From assembly GCA_009746045.1 (NCBI GenBank), contig RPFO01001400.1, forward strand, positions 60,001 through 124,000: a stretch of 64,000 nucleotides of DNA, in the 5' to 3' direction. Made by a program: the position numbers and the translations under genes. Positions 45,070-57,263 of this stretch are shown here, in pieces. This stretch comes from Mesostigma viride. Taxonomy: Eukaryota; Streptophyta; Mesostigmatophyceae; Mesostigmatales; Mesostigmataceae. The stretch's first letter is position 1. The number at the start of each line of letters is the position of its first letter. The notes under the pieces are model-generated. The model saw only the letters and a list, made by a program, of their open reading frames with translations, made no database searches and had not been told where the DNA came from.

Positions 45070-48000
45070 TCACGACGCGAGCGGCGCAGGGTGCGCGAGT
45101 GCCGAGACGATGTGGTTGGTGTCCCCCATCGTGGCCACCACGCCGCGTTCGTTGCGGGGTGTCACGTGCGGGTGGTAGTCGTACACGCAGCCCTTGATGT
45201 CAGTCAGCGGGTGGCCGGTTGGGCTGCAGCTCCGTAGCAGCGCCTCGCCAGCACACGTGTCCCAGCGCTTGGTGGCGGCTCCAGTGTACACCCTGCACAC
45301 ACCAGACGCGAGCAGGCAGCACGAGATATGATTGGCACGACATGCAGTTGTCTCTTAAGATAGACGCATCATGACTTACAATACACAATGCCAACTGGGA
45401 GAAAGACGGGACATTTCTGAGTTAAAAAAATGCTGGCAGAAAGAGAAGCTATTATCCATATGCTTATCAAATAGCATGGTTCTTCCAACCATGCCAGGTA
45501 GGCTAAGGGTGCTGACCGCAGGAATGACGTGTGGAGCACTACATGGAAAACCATCTCAAATAATTTCCAACCCAAGCTTTGCGCCATTTGCTGGAACAGT
45601 CGCATGCTAGTGCATAACAATCCAGAGATCATTCTCGCGGGTTGCCAGGCCTAGCTTTTCCCTATCTTAGAGCGTCTACAGTATACATATCTAGGGGTTG
45701 TGGGTGAACCCTGGGTGTGCCCCTAAAACCCCTCAGGCTCCGGCAGAGGCCTCTCTCCGGCAGCTCTCAATGAGTTCCAAGCCTATACTTTTGTGGCCTC
45801 TGGACAATCGATGGGGCAGCCTTACTGCATCCGCTACGCTTTTGCTACTTCCTGTTGCATTACACCCACAGTTGGGCCTGCGCCATGATGCAGAGAGATT
45901 CCTCTGTGGCCTGCCAACTTGAGGCAGTGAGAGAAGCTAGGGCGCCCTCCCTCCTCATTGTGTACAGGGGTTGAAGGTTCCTTTATTGGTACCCACGTGA
46001 TGCAGTCTACGTGCTTTAAATAATAATAATAACAACAACAACAGCAATTATTATTATTATTACAATACTGTATAGAGCCTATACTACTGTAGTGTGCATT
46101 CTGCCAGCAACGTGGGCACTCCGTGGGTGTACAGCCGGCAGACCAAACAGTGCCCGGCTTTTGATGAACAAGACTTCCCAGAATAGCAGTTTTTGGTGAT
46201 GGTACAAGCCAGCAGGGCGAAAGCTCTGAAAATGTGCGACATGCCTGAGGGCCGGAACAACACTAGGCGTGGTGCCCTGGCCACATGGATGCTGCCAACT
46301 GTACCCACCCCACCCTAACAAACACAACCAACCAAGAAAACACCTTGGCACAGAACCAGCAAATTCAAACGCTGTGTGCAGTGCCAGTAACCATCCCCAC
46401 TGGCCCTACAACAACCATCACAGCCCAGCCACAGCGCCAGCGATGCCGGCCGGGCCTCATGGCATGGCGGCTCGCCACCAAAAGAACCGCCTGCATGACC
46501 ACCGATAGGACCGCCTACATGAACACCGATAGAACCGCCTGCATGACCACCATAGGACCGCCTGCATGACCACTGATAGGACCGCCTACATGACCACCGA
46601 TAGGACCGCCTACATGACCACCGATAGGACCGCCTACATGACCACCGATAGAACCGCCTGCATGACCACCATAGGACCGCCTGCATGACCACTGATAGGA
46701 CCGCCTACATGACCACCGATAGGACCGCCTACATGACCACCGATAGGACCGCCTACATGACCACCGATAGGATCGCCTACATGACCACCGATAGGACCAC
46801 CTACATGACCACCGATAGGACCGCCTTCTGACCACTCATATAACCACCTATGCCCACCACCTAAATTGTCGCAAGGCAACACCCCACACAGGCTTACCAC
46901 GCGTCGGCTTTCCCCTCCAGGATGCAGATGACCTTGTAGCCTGCGCCACCCACCGCCATCTCCCTGCAGGGTGACAGCCGGCGCAGCGCCTCCTCCACCA
47001 GGCCTGACCGGTGGCTCCTGTTGCCGTGCCGTGTCGCACAGCAACGGGCCCAAAGATGACACAGAATGGAAGAGCCCACAGCCAGTGAGCAGCACAAGGG
47101 CGAGAGGGAGATGGGTAGGAAGGTGGGGCATGCGTTTGTGCACCGATAGACAGGGAGGAGGGAGGAATGTGCGGGAGGGGGGGGGACGGGGGAGGGGGTA
47201 TATAAGTGGCCTACCTAGTGGTGACCACCACTGTCCCTCATGTAGGTAGTTTACATGGTCGAGAGCAACACCCTCCCTCTTGTGGGTACTTTACCTGGTC
47301 GTGGCCACCACTCTTTCGCGTGCCGGTGCGTCTGCCAAACCCCCTTGTTCCAAAAGGATCGCGCGATCTGCCACCGCCGCCCTGACGTCCGTCACCCAGG
47401 GTGTGACCCCTGTACCCACAGAAAGTGGCCCGTGCAGCAGCCACACGCCCAGGCCCATCGCACCCCACATGGTGCGCCCCTGGGGGCCATTCTCAGCAAC
47501 GCCGCTGCCCTTGCCAAAAGGCTGCGCATATGATGGAGAAATCAACACAGAGAAAGAGGGGGCTGACCCCATTAGCAACCCTTGCTGCATACCTACCGTG
47601 CGGCACACTATCATTGAAATAGTACTATGCATTCAACGGTTAATCGTTTAAAAAAACAAATGCCCTTGTCATGGCTCAAGTTTGACAGCCAAGTGGGCCA
47701 ACCATGGTCAAGGCTATTCACTAAATTGTGCAGGGGTAGCCGCCAAGAGGAACTGCTTGCTGCCACGAGGGGTCTGGAACTAGACACCTGCTGCCCATGC
47801 ATCGGTTGCGGCACCACCGTGCGTTTGGCAGGAATACAACTACCATGTTTGCATCCGCATGCAACACACCACCAACTTGCACAGAAGTGCATGATTCCCT
47901 CAAAGCGGTTGGATCCATCGCAAGAACATTTTTGTGTCAATGAGGATGCAAAAACAAGGTGTCGAGCATACAAAGAATCCATGCCCAATCCAATCATGGT

Positions 48001-51000
48001 CGCCGCTATGCCCCCACTCAACTCATGCCTTACGGACACAGTTAGGCCCTTACCCTTCCCGATGGATGAACCCCCCACCCCCTAGTGCACACAACCTGCT
48101 GCTCGTTACCACCCGCTCTTTCCCTACCTGGTGGATGACCCCCGCCACCGGAATGCCATGCACCGCCACACCGATGAGGACGGTCACGTGGCTCATGTAG
48201 CCGTCCACAAACTCCTGGGTGCCGTCCAGGGGGTCTGCGCACGTGATGTGCCGGGCAGCGAACACCAACATGATTGGAAGGAGAGGAGAAAACAACATTT
48301 TATAGGCTGGATACAGGGTTGCTGGACGAGTGGTTCCGGCCTCAAAAGGGTGCCCGGGGGGAGTCCTATACAAGGAGAGGGCAGAAGAGTCGTATGCAAG
48401 GAGAGGGCAGAAGAGTCGTATGCAAGGAGAGGGCAGAAGAGTCATATGCAAGGAGAGGGCAGAAGACTCGTATACAAGGAGAGGGCAGAAGGGTCGTATG
48501 CAAGGAGACGGCAGAAGAGCCCTATGCAAGGAGAGGGCAGAAGAGTCCTGCGCAAGGAGAGAGCAGAAGAGTCGTATGCAAGGAGAGGGCAGAAGAGTCG
48601 TATGCATATGAAGAGTCGTATGCAAGGAGAGGGCAGAAGAGTCATATGCAAGGAGAGGGCAGAAGACTCGTATACAAGGAGAGGGCAGAAGGGTCGTATG
48701 CAAGGAGAGGGCAGAAGAGTCATATGCAAGGAGAGGGCAGAAGAGTCCTGCGCAAGGAGAGAGCAGAAGAGCCCTATGCAAGGAGAGGGCAGAAGAGTCG
48801 TATGCATATGAAGAGTCGTATGCAAAGAGAGGGCAGAAGAGTCGTATGCAAGGAGAGGGCAGAAGAGTCGTATGCAAGGAGAGGGCAGAAGAGTCGTATG
48901 CAAGGAGAGGGCAGAAGAGTCGTATGCAAGGAGAGGGCAGAAGAGTCGTATGCAAGGAGAGGGCAGAAGAGCCCTATGCAAGGAGAGGGCAGAAGGGTCG
49001 TATGCAAGGAGAGGGCAGAAGGGTCGTATGCATATGAAGAGTCGTATGCAAGGAGAGGGCAGAGGAGTCGTATGCAAGGAGAGGGCAGAAGAGTCGTATG
49101 CAAGGAGAGGGCAGAAGAGTCCTGTGCAAGGAGAGGGCAGAAGAGTCGTATGCATATGAAGAGTCAGATGCAACGAGAGGGCAGGCGAGTTGTATGCATA
49201 AGAAGAGTAAGATGCAACGAGAGGGCAGGAGACTTGTATGCATAAGAAGAGTCAGATGCAACGAGAGGGCAGGAGAGTTGTATGCAAAAGAAGAGTCAGA
49301 TGCAACGAGAGGGCAGGCGAGTTGTATGCCTCAGAAGAGTCGCATGCATGTCGAGGGCAGAAGAGCCCTATGCAAATGAGGAGTCGTATCAAAGGAGAGA
49401 GCAGAAGAGTCGTATGCAAGGAGAGGGCAGAAGAGTCGTATGCAAGGAGAGGGCAGAAGAGTCGCATGCAAGGAGAGGGCAGAAGAGTCGTACACAAATA
49501 AAGAGTCATATGCAAGGAGAGGGCAGGAGAGTCGTATACAAATGAAGAGCCATATGCAAGGAGAGGGCAGAAGAGTCGTATGCAAGGAGAGGGCAGAAGA
49601 GTCATATGCAAGGAGAGGGCAGAAGAGTCGTATGCAAGGAGAGGGCAGAAGAGTCGTATGCAAGGAGAGGGCAGAAGAGTCGTATGCAAGGAGAGGGCAG
49701 AAGGGTCGTATGCAAGGAGAGGGCAGAAGAGTCGTATACATATGAAGAGTCATATGCAAGGAGAGGGCAGAAGAGTCGTATGCAAGGAGAGGGCAGAAGA
49801 GCCCTATGCAAGGAGAGGGCAGAAGAGTCCTATGCAAGGAGAGGGCAGAAGAGCCCTATGCAAGGAGAGGGCAGAAGAGTCGTATACATATGAAGAGTCA
49901 TATGCAAGGAGAGGGCAGAAGAGTCGTGTGAAAGGAGAGGGCAGAAGAGTCGTACGCAAGGAGAGGGCAGAAGAGTCGTATGCATATGAAGAGTCGTATG
50001 CAAGGAGAGGGCAGAAGACTCGTACGCAAGGCGAGGGCAGAAGAGCCCTATGCAAGGAGAGGGCAGAAGAGTCGTATGCATATGAAGAGCCGTATGCAAG
50101 GAGAGGGCGAGAGAGTCGTATGCAAGGAGAGGGCAGGAGAGTTGTATGCATATGAAGAGTGGTATGCAAGGAGAGGGCAGAAGAGCCCTATGCAAGGAGA
50201 GGGCAGAAGAGTCGTATGCATATGAAGAGTCGTATGCAAGGAGAGGGCAGAAGAGTCGTATGCAAGGAGAGGGCAGAAGAGTTGTATGCATATGAACAGT
50301 CGTATGCAAGGAGAGGGCAGAAAAGTCGTATGCATATGAAGAGTCATATGCAAGGAGAGAGCAGAAGAGTCGTGTGAAAGGAGAAGGCAGAAGAGTCGTG
50401 TGAAAGGAGAGGGCAGAAGAGTCGTGTGAAAGGAGAGGGCAGAAGAGTCATATGCAAGGAGAGGGCAGAAGAGTCGTATGCATATGAAGAGTCGTATGCA
50501 AGGAGAGAGCAGAAGAGTCGTATGCAAGGAGAGGGCAGAAGAGTCGTATACAAATGGAGAGACGTATGCAAGGAGAGGGCAGAAGAGTCGTATGCAAGGA
50601 GAGGGCAGAAGAGCCCTATGCAAGGAGTGGTATGCATATGAAGAGTCGTATGCAAGGAGAGGGCAGAAGAGCCCTATGCAAGGAGAGGGCAGAAGAGTCG
50701 TATGCATATGAAGAGTCATACGCAAGGAGAGGGCAGAAGAGTCCTGCGCAAGGAGAGGGCAGAAGAGTCGTATACATATGAAGAGTCATATGCAAGGAGA
50801 GAGCAGAAGAGTCGTGTGAAAGGAGAAGGCAGAAGAGTCGTGTGAAAGGAGAGGGCAGAAGAGTCGTGTGAAAGGAGAGGGCAGAAGAGTCATATGCAAG
50901 GAGAGGGCAGAAGAGTCGTATGCAAGGAGAGGGCAGAAGAGTCGTATGCAAGGAGAGGGCAGGAGAGTCATATGCAAGGAGAGGGCAGAAGAGTCGTATG

Positions 51001-54000
51001 CAAGGAGAGGGCAGAAGAGTCATATGCAAGGAGAGGGCAGAAGAGTCGTATGCAAGGAGAGGGCAGGAGAGTCATATGCAAGGAGAGGGCAGAAGAGTCG
51101 TATGCAAGGAGAGGGCAGAAGAGTCGTATGCAAGGAGAGGGCAGGAGCGTCACATGCAAGGAGAGGGCAGAAGAGTCGTATGCAAGGAGAGGGCAGGAGA
51201 GTCATATGCAAGGAGAGGGCAGAAGAGTCATATGCAAGGAGAGGGCAGAAGAGTCATATGCAAGGAGAGGGCAGAAGAGTCGTATGCAAGGAGAGGGCAG
51301 AAGAGTCATATGCAAGGAGAGGGCAGAAGAGTCGTATACAAATGAAGAGCCATATGCAACGAGAGGGCAGGGGAGTCGTATGCATATGAAGAGTCGTATG
51401 CAAGGAGAGGGCAGAAGAGCCCTATGCAAGGAGAGGGCAGAAGAGTCGTATACAAATGGAGAGACGTATGCAAGGAGAGGGCAGAAGAGTCGTATGCAAG
51501 GAGAGGGCAGAAGAGCCCTATGCAAGGAGTTGTATGCATATGAAGAGTCGTATGCAAGGAGAGGGCAGAAGAGCCCTATGCAAGGAGTGGTATACATATG
51601 AAGAGTCGTATGCAAGGAGAGGGCAGAAGAGTCGTATGCATATGAAGAGTCGTATGCAAGGAGAGGGCAGAAGAGTCGTATGCAAGGAGAGGGCAGAAGA
51701 GTCGTATGCAAGGAGAGGGCAGAAGAGTCGTATACAAATGAAGAGCCATATGCAAGGAGAGGGCAGAAGAGCCCTATGCAAGGAGAGGGCAGGAGAGTCG
51801 TATGCATATGAAGAGTCGTATGCAAGGAGAGGGCAGGAGAGTCATATGCAAGGAGAGGGCAGAAGAGTCGTATGCAAGGAGAGGGCAGAAGAGTCGTATG
51901 CATATGAAGAGTCATATGCAAGGAGAGGGCAGAAGAGTCGTGTGAAAGGAGAGGGCAGAAGAGTCGTGTGAAAGGAGAAGGCATAAGAGTCGTATGCAAG
52001 TAGAGGGCAGAAGAGTCGTATGCAAGGAGAGGGCAGAAGAGTCGTATGCAAGGAGAGGGCAGAAGAGTCGTATGCAAGGAGAGGGCAGAAGAGTCCTATG
52101 CAAGGAGAGGGCAGAAGAGTCATATGCAAGGAGAGGGCAGAAGAGTCATATGCAAGGAGAGGGCAGGAGAGTCATATGCAAGGAGAGGGCAGAAGAGTCG
52201 TATGCAAGGAGAGGGCAGAAGAGTCGTATGCAAGGAGAGGGCAGAAGAGTCATATGCAAGGAGAGGGCAGAAGAGTCATATGCAAGGAGAGGGCAGGAGA
52301 GTCATATGCAAGGAGAGGGCAGAAGAGTCGTATGCAAGGAGAGGGCAGAAGAGTCGTATGCAAGGAGAGGGCAGGAGAGTCACATGCAAGGAGAGGGCAG
52401 AAGAGTCGTTTGCAAGGAGAGGGCAGGAGAGTCATATGCAAGGAGAGGGCAGAAGAGTCATATGCAAGGAGAGGGCAGAAGAGTCATATGCAAGGAGAGG
52501 GCAGAAGAGTCGTATGCAAGGAGAGGGCAGAAGAGTCGTATGCAAGGAGAGGGCAGAAGAGTCGTATGCAAGGAGAGGGCAGGAGAGTCACATGCAAGGA
52601 GAGGGCGGAAGAGTCGTATGCAAGGAGAGGGCAGAAGAGTCGTATGCAAGGAGAGGGCAGGAGAGTCATATGCAAGGAGAGGGCAGAAGAGTCGTATGCA
52701 AGGAGAGGGCAGAAGAGTCATATGCAAGGAGAGGGCAGAAGAGTCATATGCAAGGAGAGGGCAGAAGACTCGTATGCAAGGAGAGGGCAGAAGAGTCATA
52801 TGCAAGGAGAGGGCAGAAGAGTCATATGCAAGGAGAGGGCAGAAGAGTCGTATGCAAGGAGAGGGCAGAAGGGTCATATGCAAGGAGAGGGCAGAAGAGT
52901 CATATGCAAGGAGAGGGCAGAAGAGTCGTATGCATATGGAGAGTCGTATGCAAGGAGAGGGCAGAAGAGTCGTATGCAAGGAGAGGGCAGAAGAGTCGTA
53001 TGCAAGGAGAGGGCAGAAGAGTCGTATACAAATGAAGAGCCATATGCAAGGAGAGGGCAGGAGAGTCACATGCATATGAAGAGCCATATGCAAGGAGAGG
53101 GCAGGAGAGTCGTATGCAAGGAGAGGGCAGAAGAGTTGTATGCATATGAAGAGTCGTATGCAAGGAGAGGGCAGAAGAGCCCTATGCAAGGAGAGGGCAG
53201 AAGAGTCGTATACAAATGGAGAGACGTATGCAAGGAGAGGGCAGAAGAGTCGTATGCAAGGAGAGGGCAGAAGACCCCTATGCAAGGAGTGGTATGCATA
53301 TGAAGAGTCGTATGCAAGGAGAGGGCAGAAGGGTCGTATGCATACGAAGAGTTATATGCAAGGAGAGGGCAGAAGAGTCGTATGCAAGGAGAGGGCAGAA
53401 GAGTCGTATGCAAGGAGAGGGCAGAAGAGCCCTATGCAAGGAGAGGGCAGAAGAGTCGTATGCACATGAAGAGTTGAATGCAAGGAGAGGGCAGAAGAGC
53501 CCTATGCAAGGAGAGGGCAGAAGAGTCGTATACATATGGAGAGTCGTATGCAAGGAGAGGGCAGAAGAGTCGTATGCATATGAAGAGTCATATGCAAGGA
53601 GAGAGCAGAAGAGTCGTATGCAAGGAGAGGGCAGAAGAGTCGTATGCATATGAAGAGTCGTATGCAAGGAGAAAGCAGAAGAGCCCAATGCAAGGAGAGG
53701 GCAGAACACTCAAAATGTGTACGGAATCAGGGGAAGACTTGACGATGGGCACCAGAAAAGTCTTGGTCAAACAACTGGCATGGTGTGATGAACTGGGATA
53801 TCTGGTGCCACAAACGGTGAACCCATCCTTTCGCGCTGTCAACAGCCATGACCTGAGCAAAACCTGGAGCTTTGTGATGGCCCGCATGTATGAGCTGTGT
53901 ATATCACCTACGGCGGTGGTGCCACCATGACAGGAACGGTTGCCGAGTGGGTGCAGTGTGTAAGGAAAGTATGCATTGACAGTCCGCCGCGAGGGAACGA

Positions 54001-55730
54001 GGCTACCCGGATAAACCTCAACCATCCGTGACGGCAAGGTTCATGTGGCATGGGGTTAATAAGGGCATAGAAACGAGGGGGAGTGTGCATGCCCCTTGTG
54101 AGCTCACACGAGGGGTCCGATGCCACAGGCAAGGCCACCCCCCAATGCTGCAAACACGGCAGGTGGCTTCCACCCTACCCAGCACCCTGTGACCCGGCAC
54201 GTACCGACCCAGACGACCACGTCCTGGAGCGACACCTGGCGCAGCTCCTCGGCCAGGGCCCCGCTCGCCCAGGGCCCCTGGTCCAACAGGCTCGCGTCCG
54301 GCAGGGTGCGGAACTCTTCCGGCACATCGGCCAGCTCCATCTCCTCCTCCCCAATTACTGTGAGGCCGGGGAAGCCCCGCTCGAGACTGCCCAGGATGAG
54401 CTGCTGCGACTTGACATCCGCCTGGGAGTGATGACAATAGTTTAGTCACCGGGGGGGTCCATTTACAGTGTTAACTGTGCAGGACAGATGGCAATCTGGG
54501 CGGGGGTTCATCTACACTGTTAGATGTGGATGACAAGGGGTTTGTTGCTTATCTACAGTCTGCTCATATGTGGATGACAGTGGCTGTGGGGGGGGCTCCA
54601 TATACAGTGCTAGATGTGGATGTCTATGGTATAGTGACCATGACCAAGTTGGTAGTTATGGTATAGTGACCATGACCAAGATTCTAGCGGATCGGCGGTT
54701 CGTAGCTGCGGTGGGCGGGGCGGGGCGGGGCGGAGGATGGTGATCCGTGCCAGGAAGTTGGCCCATGTGCGTGGGGTATTCCCGGGTGGGGGGGGGCAGA
54801 GGGGCAGGAGGGAGGAAGGAGGGAGGGGGAAGCTGGGGTCAGGTAAGGAGGAGGAGCGGGGCTAAGGGTAAGCCTGTAACGGGAGGTTTACATGGAACGA
54901 AGAAATTGCTTGCCTCGGGGGGAGGGACACTGGGAGGGAGGATCGGGGGACATAAGGCATTAGTGTACTGCGAGACACGGACATGGACATGGGGATGGAT
55001 GTGGACACAGGCAGTGCACAGGGTGCAGGGAGGGCACAAGTGCTCCATACAAAAGGAGTCCTTGCAAAGCCGTAGACAGGATACGGTACGCCAGCCGGGG
55101 CGGCACCACAGCAAACATGAGAACAAGGACCAACGGGGAAAAGGATATGGAATAGGCAAAAAGGCTCAGGGAAAGGAAAAGGATACGGCAAGTCACGATA
55201 TCTTGCTTGTGTTTGGTGCACATGTTTAATGCTACTGTGTCTGAATCACTGCTCACATACAACCAGGGTACTCTGGACACAGCATGGATTTGCCCTGTAC
55301 ATTGCTAGAAAAGGAATCAACCAACGGCCTGTAAAACATTACAAGCTTCTTTATCCTTACACATGCAACCAAGAGTTGCGCGACATGCTGGCTAAATGCC
55401 ACCCTGTCAGAAGCCAATGTGGACAAAGGTGGCTGCATAGTCTCACAGCATGGGGGGCTCAAAGAAGCTAAAGTCTATTCAAGCTGCAAGTAGCCCCAGT
55501 ACGTGTACAGCAGATTGCCATTTCATCAATGCATGCGACAACAAAGTTTGGCAAGTTTCAGTCCATCCGCCCTGACCTGCGTCTGGGGATCCATCACTCC
55601 TGCTCCTTCCAGCCCCTTGTCGGTCAAACCGAGGTCTCCTCCCTCAAACACTGCGGGCATGTGATCAGCAGCAGCAAGCAGCAAATTAGCAGGCTTGATA
55701 GCAGCATGTGCGGTGTGCTTCAATTCACAG
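45070..55730 (-). CDS. BPNT1: 3'(2'),5'-bisphosphate nucleotidase, BPNT1/SAL1 family (seven exons, first exon not found)
   Basis: Minus-strand exons: 55730-55577, 54421-54205, 48234-48128, 47521-47416, 47331-47295 (only 37 nt), 47017-46898, 45292-45070 (TGA). Phases agree throughout; the visible part is about 320 residues against 308 in human BPNT1. Visible motifs: VFEGGDLGLTDKG; VMDPQTQADVKSQQLILGSL; metal-binding GEEEM after GLTVI; VVVWVDPLDGTQEFVDGY (the DPxDGT motif of the FIG/IMPase superfamily); GRTMWGAMGLGVW; VGGAGYKVICILEGKADAW; and KRWDTCAGEALL, carrying the third metal ligand. Family members hydrolyse 3'-phosphoadenosine 5'-phosphate to AMP with Mg2+ and are Li+ sensitive; some also act on inositol 1,4-bisphosphate. 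Substrate choice cannot be read here. The start codon lies upstream of 55730 in an exon I could not identify. Confidence 0.93.
46018..46070. repeat. Trinucleotide repeats forming a hairpin
   Basis: (AAT)n then (AAC)n is followed by (TTA)n, so the A/T parts are complementary and can fold back. It lies in the last intron of the BPNT1-like gene (45293-46897). Confidence 0.85.
46480..46850. repeat. 24-bp minisatellite in the last BPNT1-like intron
   Basis: About 15 copies of a 24-bp unit containing CCGATAGGACCGCCTACATG, in two slightly diverged sub-blocks (CCGCCTGCATGACCACC variants at 46550 and 46670). Because 24 is a multiple of three it reads as long open frames, but these are not genes. Confidence 0.95.
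47205..47294 (-). repeat. Two 40-bp copies of the donor edge of the 37-nt BPNT1-like exon
   Basis: The plus-strand landmark TTAC at 47291 (the complement of the GTAA donor) recurs as TTAC at 47251 and CTAC at 47211, exactly 40 bp apart. Each copy is followed by a CTGGTCGTGGCCACCAC-like exon edge (CATGGTCGAGAGCAACACC and CTAGTGGTGACCACCAC). The tiny true exon 47295-47331 is the first unit of the array in the transcript direction. Confidence 0.85.
48363..53707. repeat. 26-bp minisatellite (about 205 copies, 5.3 kb) in a BPNT1-like intron
   Basis: Units contain AGAAGAGTCGTATGCAAGGA with point variants, and shorter inserts around CATATGAAGAGTCG give a higher-order pattern; blocks with GTGTGAAAGGAGA recur at about 50380, 50815 and 51940. 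It lies between the exons at 48128-48234 and 54205-54421. The sense (minus) strand consensus is pyrimidine-rich and has no GT and no AG dinucleotide. All six frames are largely open because the unit has no stop, so the predicted long repetitive proteins are artefacts. Confidence 0.97.
54430..54640. repeat. Four decayed repeats of about 50 bp upstream of the acceptor of BPNT1-like exon 2
   Basis: Degenerate units share GTGGATGACA and TCATCTACACTGTTAGATGTGG. The sequence next to the acceptor (GAGTGATGACAATAG on the plus strand, from 54426) resembles the start of each unit, so the intron end may be the last unit of the array. The similarity is moderate. Confidence 0.6.
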
Positions 55731-57263
55731 CTGCAACCCTAAATATAAATTGTAGACCTTGTACACCGGGCTTGGGAACAATTGAAAACTAAACTGGAAG
55801 TACGATAGCAGCTCATGGCATTCGAACAACGGGTTAGAAATGCGGTAAGAAAGGTCGTGCTGCGATCCGTACGGCATTGTCAGACTACGCTCTTGCCATT
55901 CCTGTTACGACGGCGCATGACGTGTGCGCGATCATGGTCTTGCACTAGTGGTGATAACAGACAATGGCTTGCAACATTTTAGCAAGTCGGCAGCTTAAGA
56001 GACCGAATGCAACCAACAAGGCCAAGCAAAAGACAATGTCGCCATCGTGCAGCAACTTTGCATGAGCTCGACCGCGACAAGGTTTACGTGTGGCTCAGGA
56101 GCAATCAAGAATTACCTTCTCTTACTATATCTCCTGCTCGAATAGAAACGTCGATGCAAGCTGACAACAGCTGCAGCAAAAATGCGTTCTTCCCATCCTG
56201 CCCCATAACTTTTGTTAGTTGACGATTGTGGTAATAGAGAGTGGAAGGTGACGAGCGACCATAGTAATAGATGCGTTTCTCGGAAAAGTCTCCGAATGTG
56301 GCTGAAAAAGTCAGTCCCGTCCGCGGGCATTTCCCACCAGAAATGCCACTGTCACCCGTCCCATCTTGCAAGTTTTGGCTTGTCACAGCACCGAACAAGC
56401 GAACTCGCAGCAAGAAAGTCATCGGCTACTACTAATCATCTACTTGATTGCTTACCGTTCCGGAAGAGACTTGGAAGTTGAGTTGAGTTGAGTTGAGTTG
56501 ATTCCCGCGCCGGTGTACCGAGTACCGACAGGCGACAGGGCTGCGGCGTGGGCAACAACAACAACAAGACTTGAGTATTTCGTGCAAGTTTCGTGGTCCA
56601 TTTTTTTCCTGGTAGTAGCAAGCAAGGTTTTGTTGATGCCATGGAGTAGCAAGCAAGGGTGACAAGCAGGGGCAACCTATTCAGTTCAGTTGGAACAAAC
56701 TCAGTTGGACGGAGAATATGAGAATTGAACGGAGATGCTGACGGAACAAAGCTTCTGGTCAGAGCTGCCCATGTGCGGCGTGGGGCAACAACAACAACAA
56801 CAACTGGTCCGACAACAGCCGGTCTCCCATCTCCCTTGTTCCAGCTGGGCACTGGGGAGTGGGGCAGCTGAGCAGCGGTGCTCCAACAATGTGCCAGTGT
56901 AGAATGAGGCCCGTTTTATTCAGGGGCATGGCCGGTGGCAACGCCACTCGATATTTTAACTGCTTACCTGCCAATGCGGCAAGTCGTGGCAGCGTAACTA
57001 TCGCAATGGAAGAGCTGTAGCGTGCCGGATTTTTCCGGGAATGGGCATCTTCGTGAGCGCTTTTGTTCTGTTGAATGACAAGGTAACTCGATGCAAGTGA
57101 ATGCACCAGTGGGGAAATCCCCCCGGTGGGAAAATGGGGTATTCTGTGCGAGGGGGCCTTATCGGGTCTTTTAATTTCAAGTATAGGCACGAAGCGTATC
57201 TACCGCCCACAGCGTCGAGTGCCATTAGCCCTACTGAAATTCGGTAAACGTATTTCGGCGAAA
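55731..57263. promoter_or_regulatory. Divergent upstream region of the BPNT1-like gene and the next gene
   Basis: It should hold the missing first BPNT1-like exon, both promoters and the 5' UTR of the gene starting at 57264. Repeats seen are (GAGTT)n at 56475-56500 and (CAA)n tracts at about 56560 and 56785. No conserved protein was recognised. Confidence 0.4.

Noticed and set aside
46285-47143. Arg/Ser/Tyr-rich and Gly/His-rich frames such as GGHVGGPIGGHVGG
   Set aside because: Translations of the 24-bp minisatellite.
48274-53653. Many long frames with KERAEESYARRGQKSRMQGEG-like repeats on both strands
   Set aside because: The 26-bp unit has no stop in any frame, so long frames are expected. 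They lie inside the BPNT1-like intron and have no leader or domain.
57126-57263. Upstream extension of the unrecognised protein by 46 codons
   Set aside because: The frame upstream starts with GTG and has no ATG; the first in-frame ATG at 57264 starts a proper hydrophobic leader.
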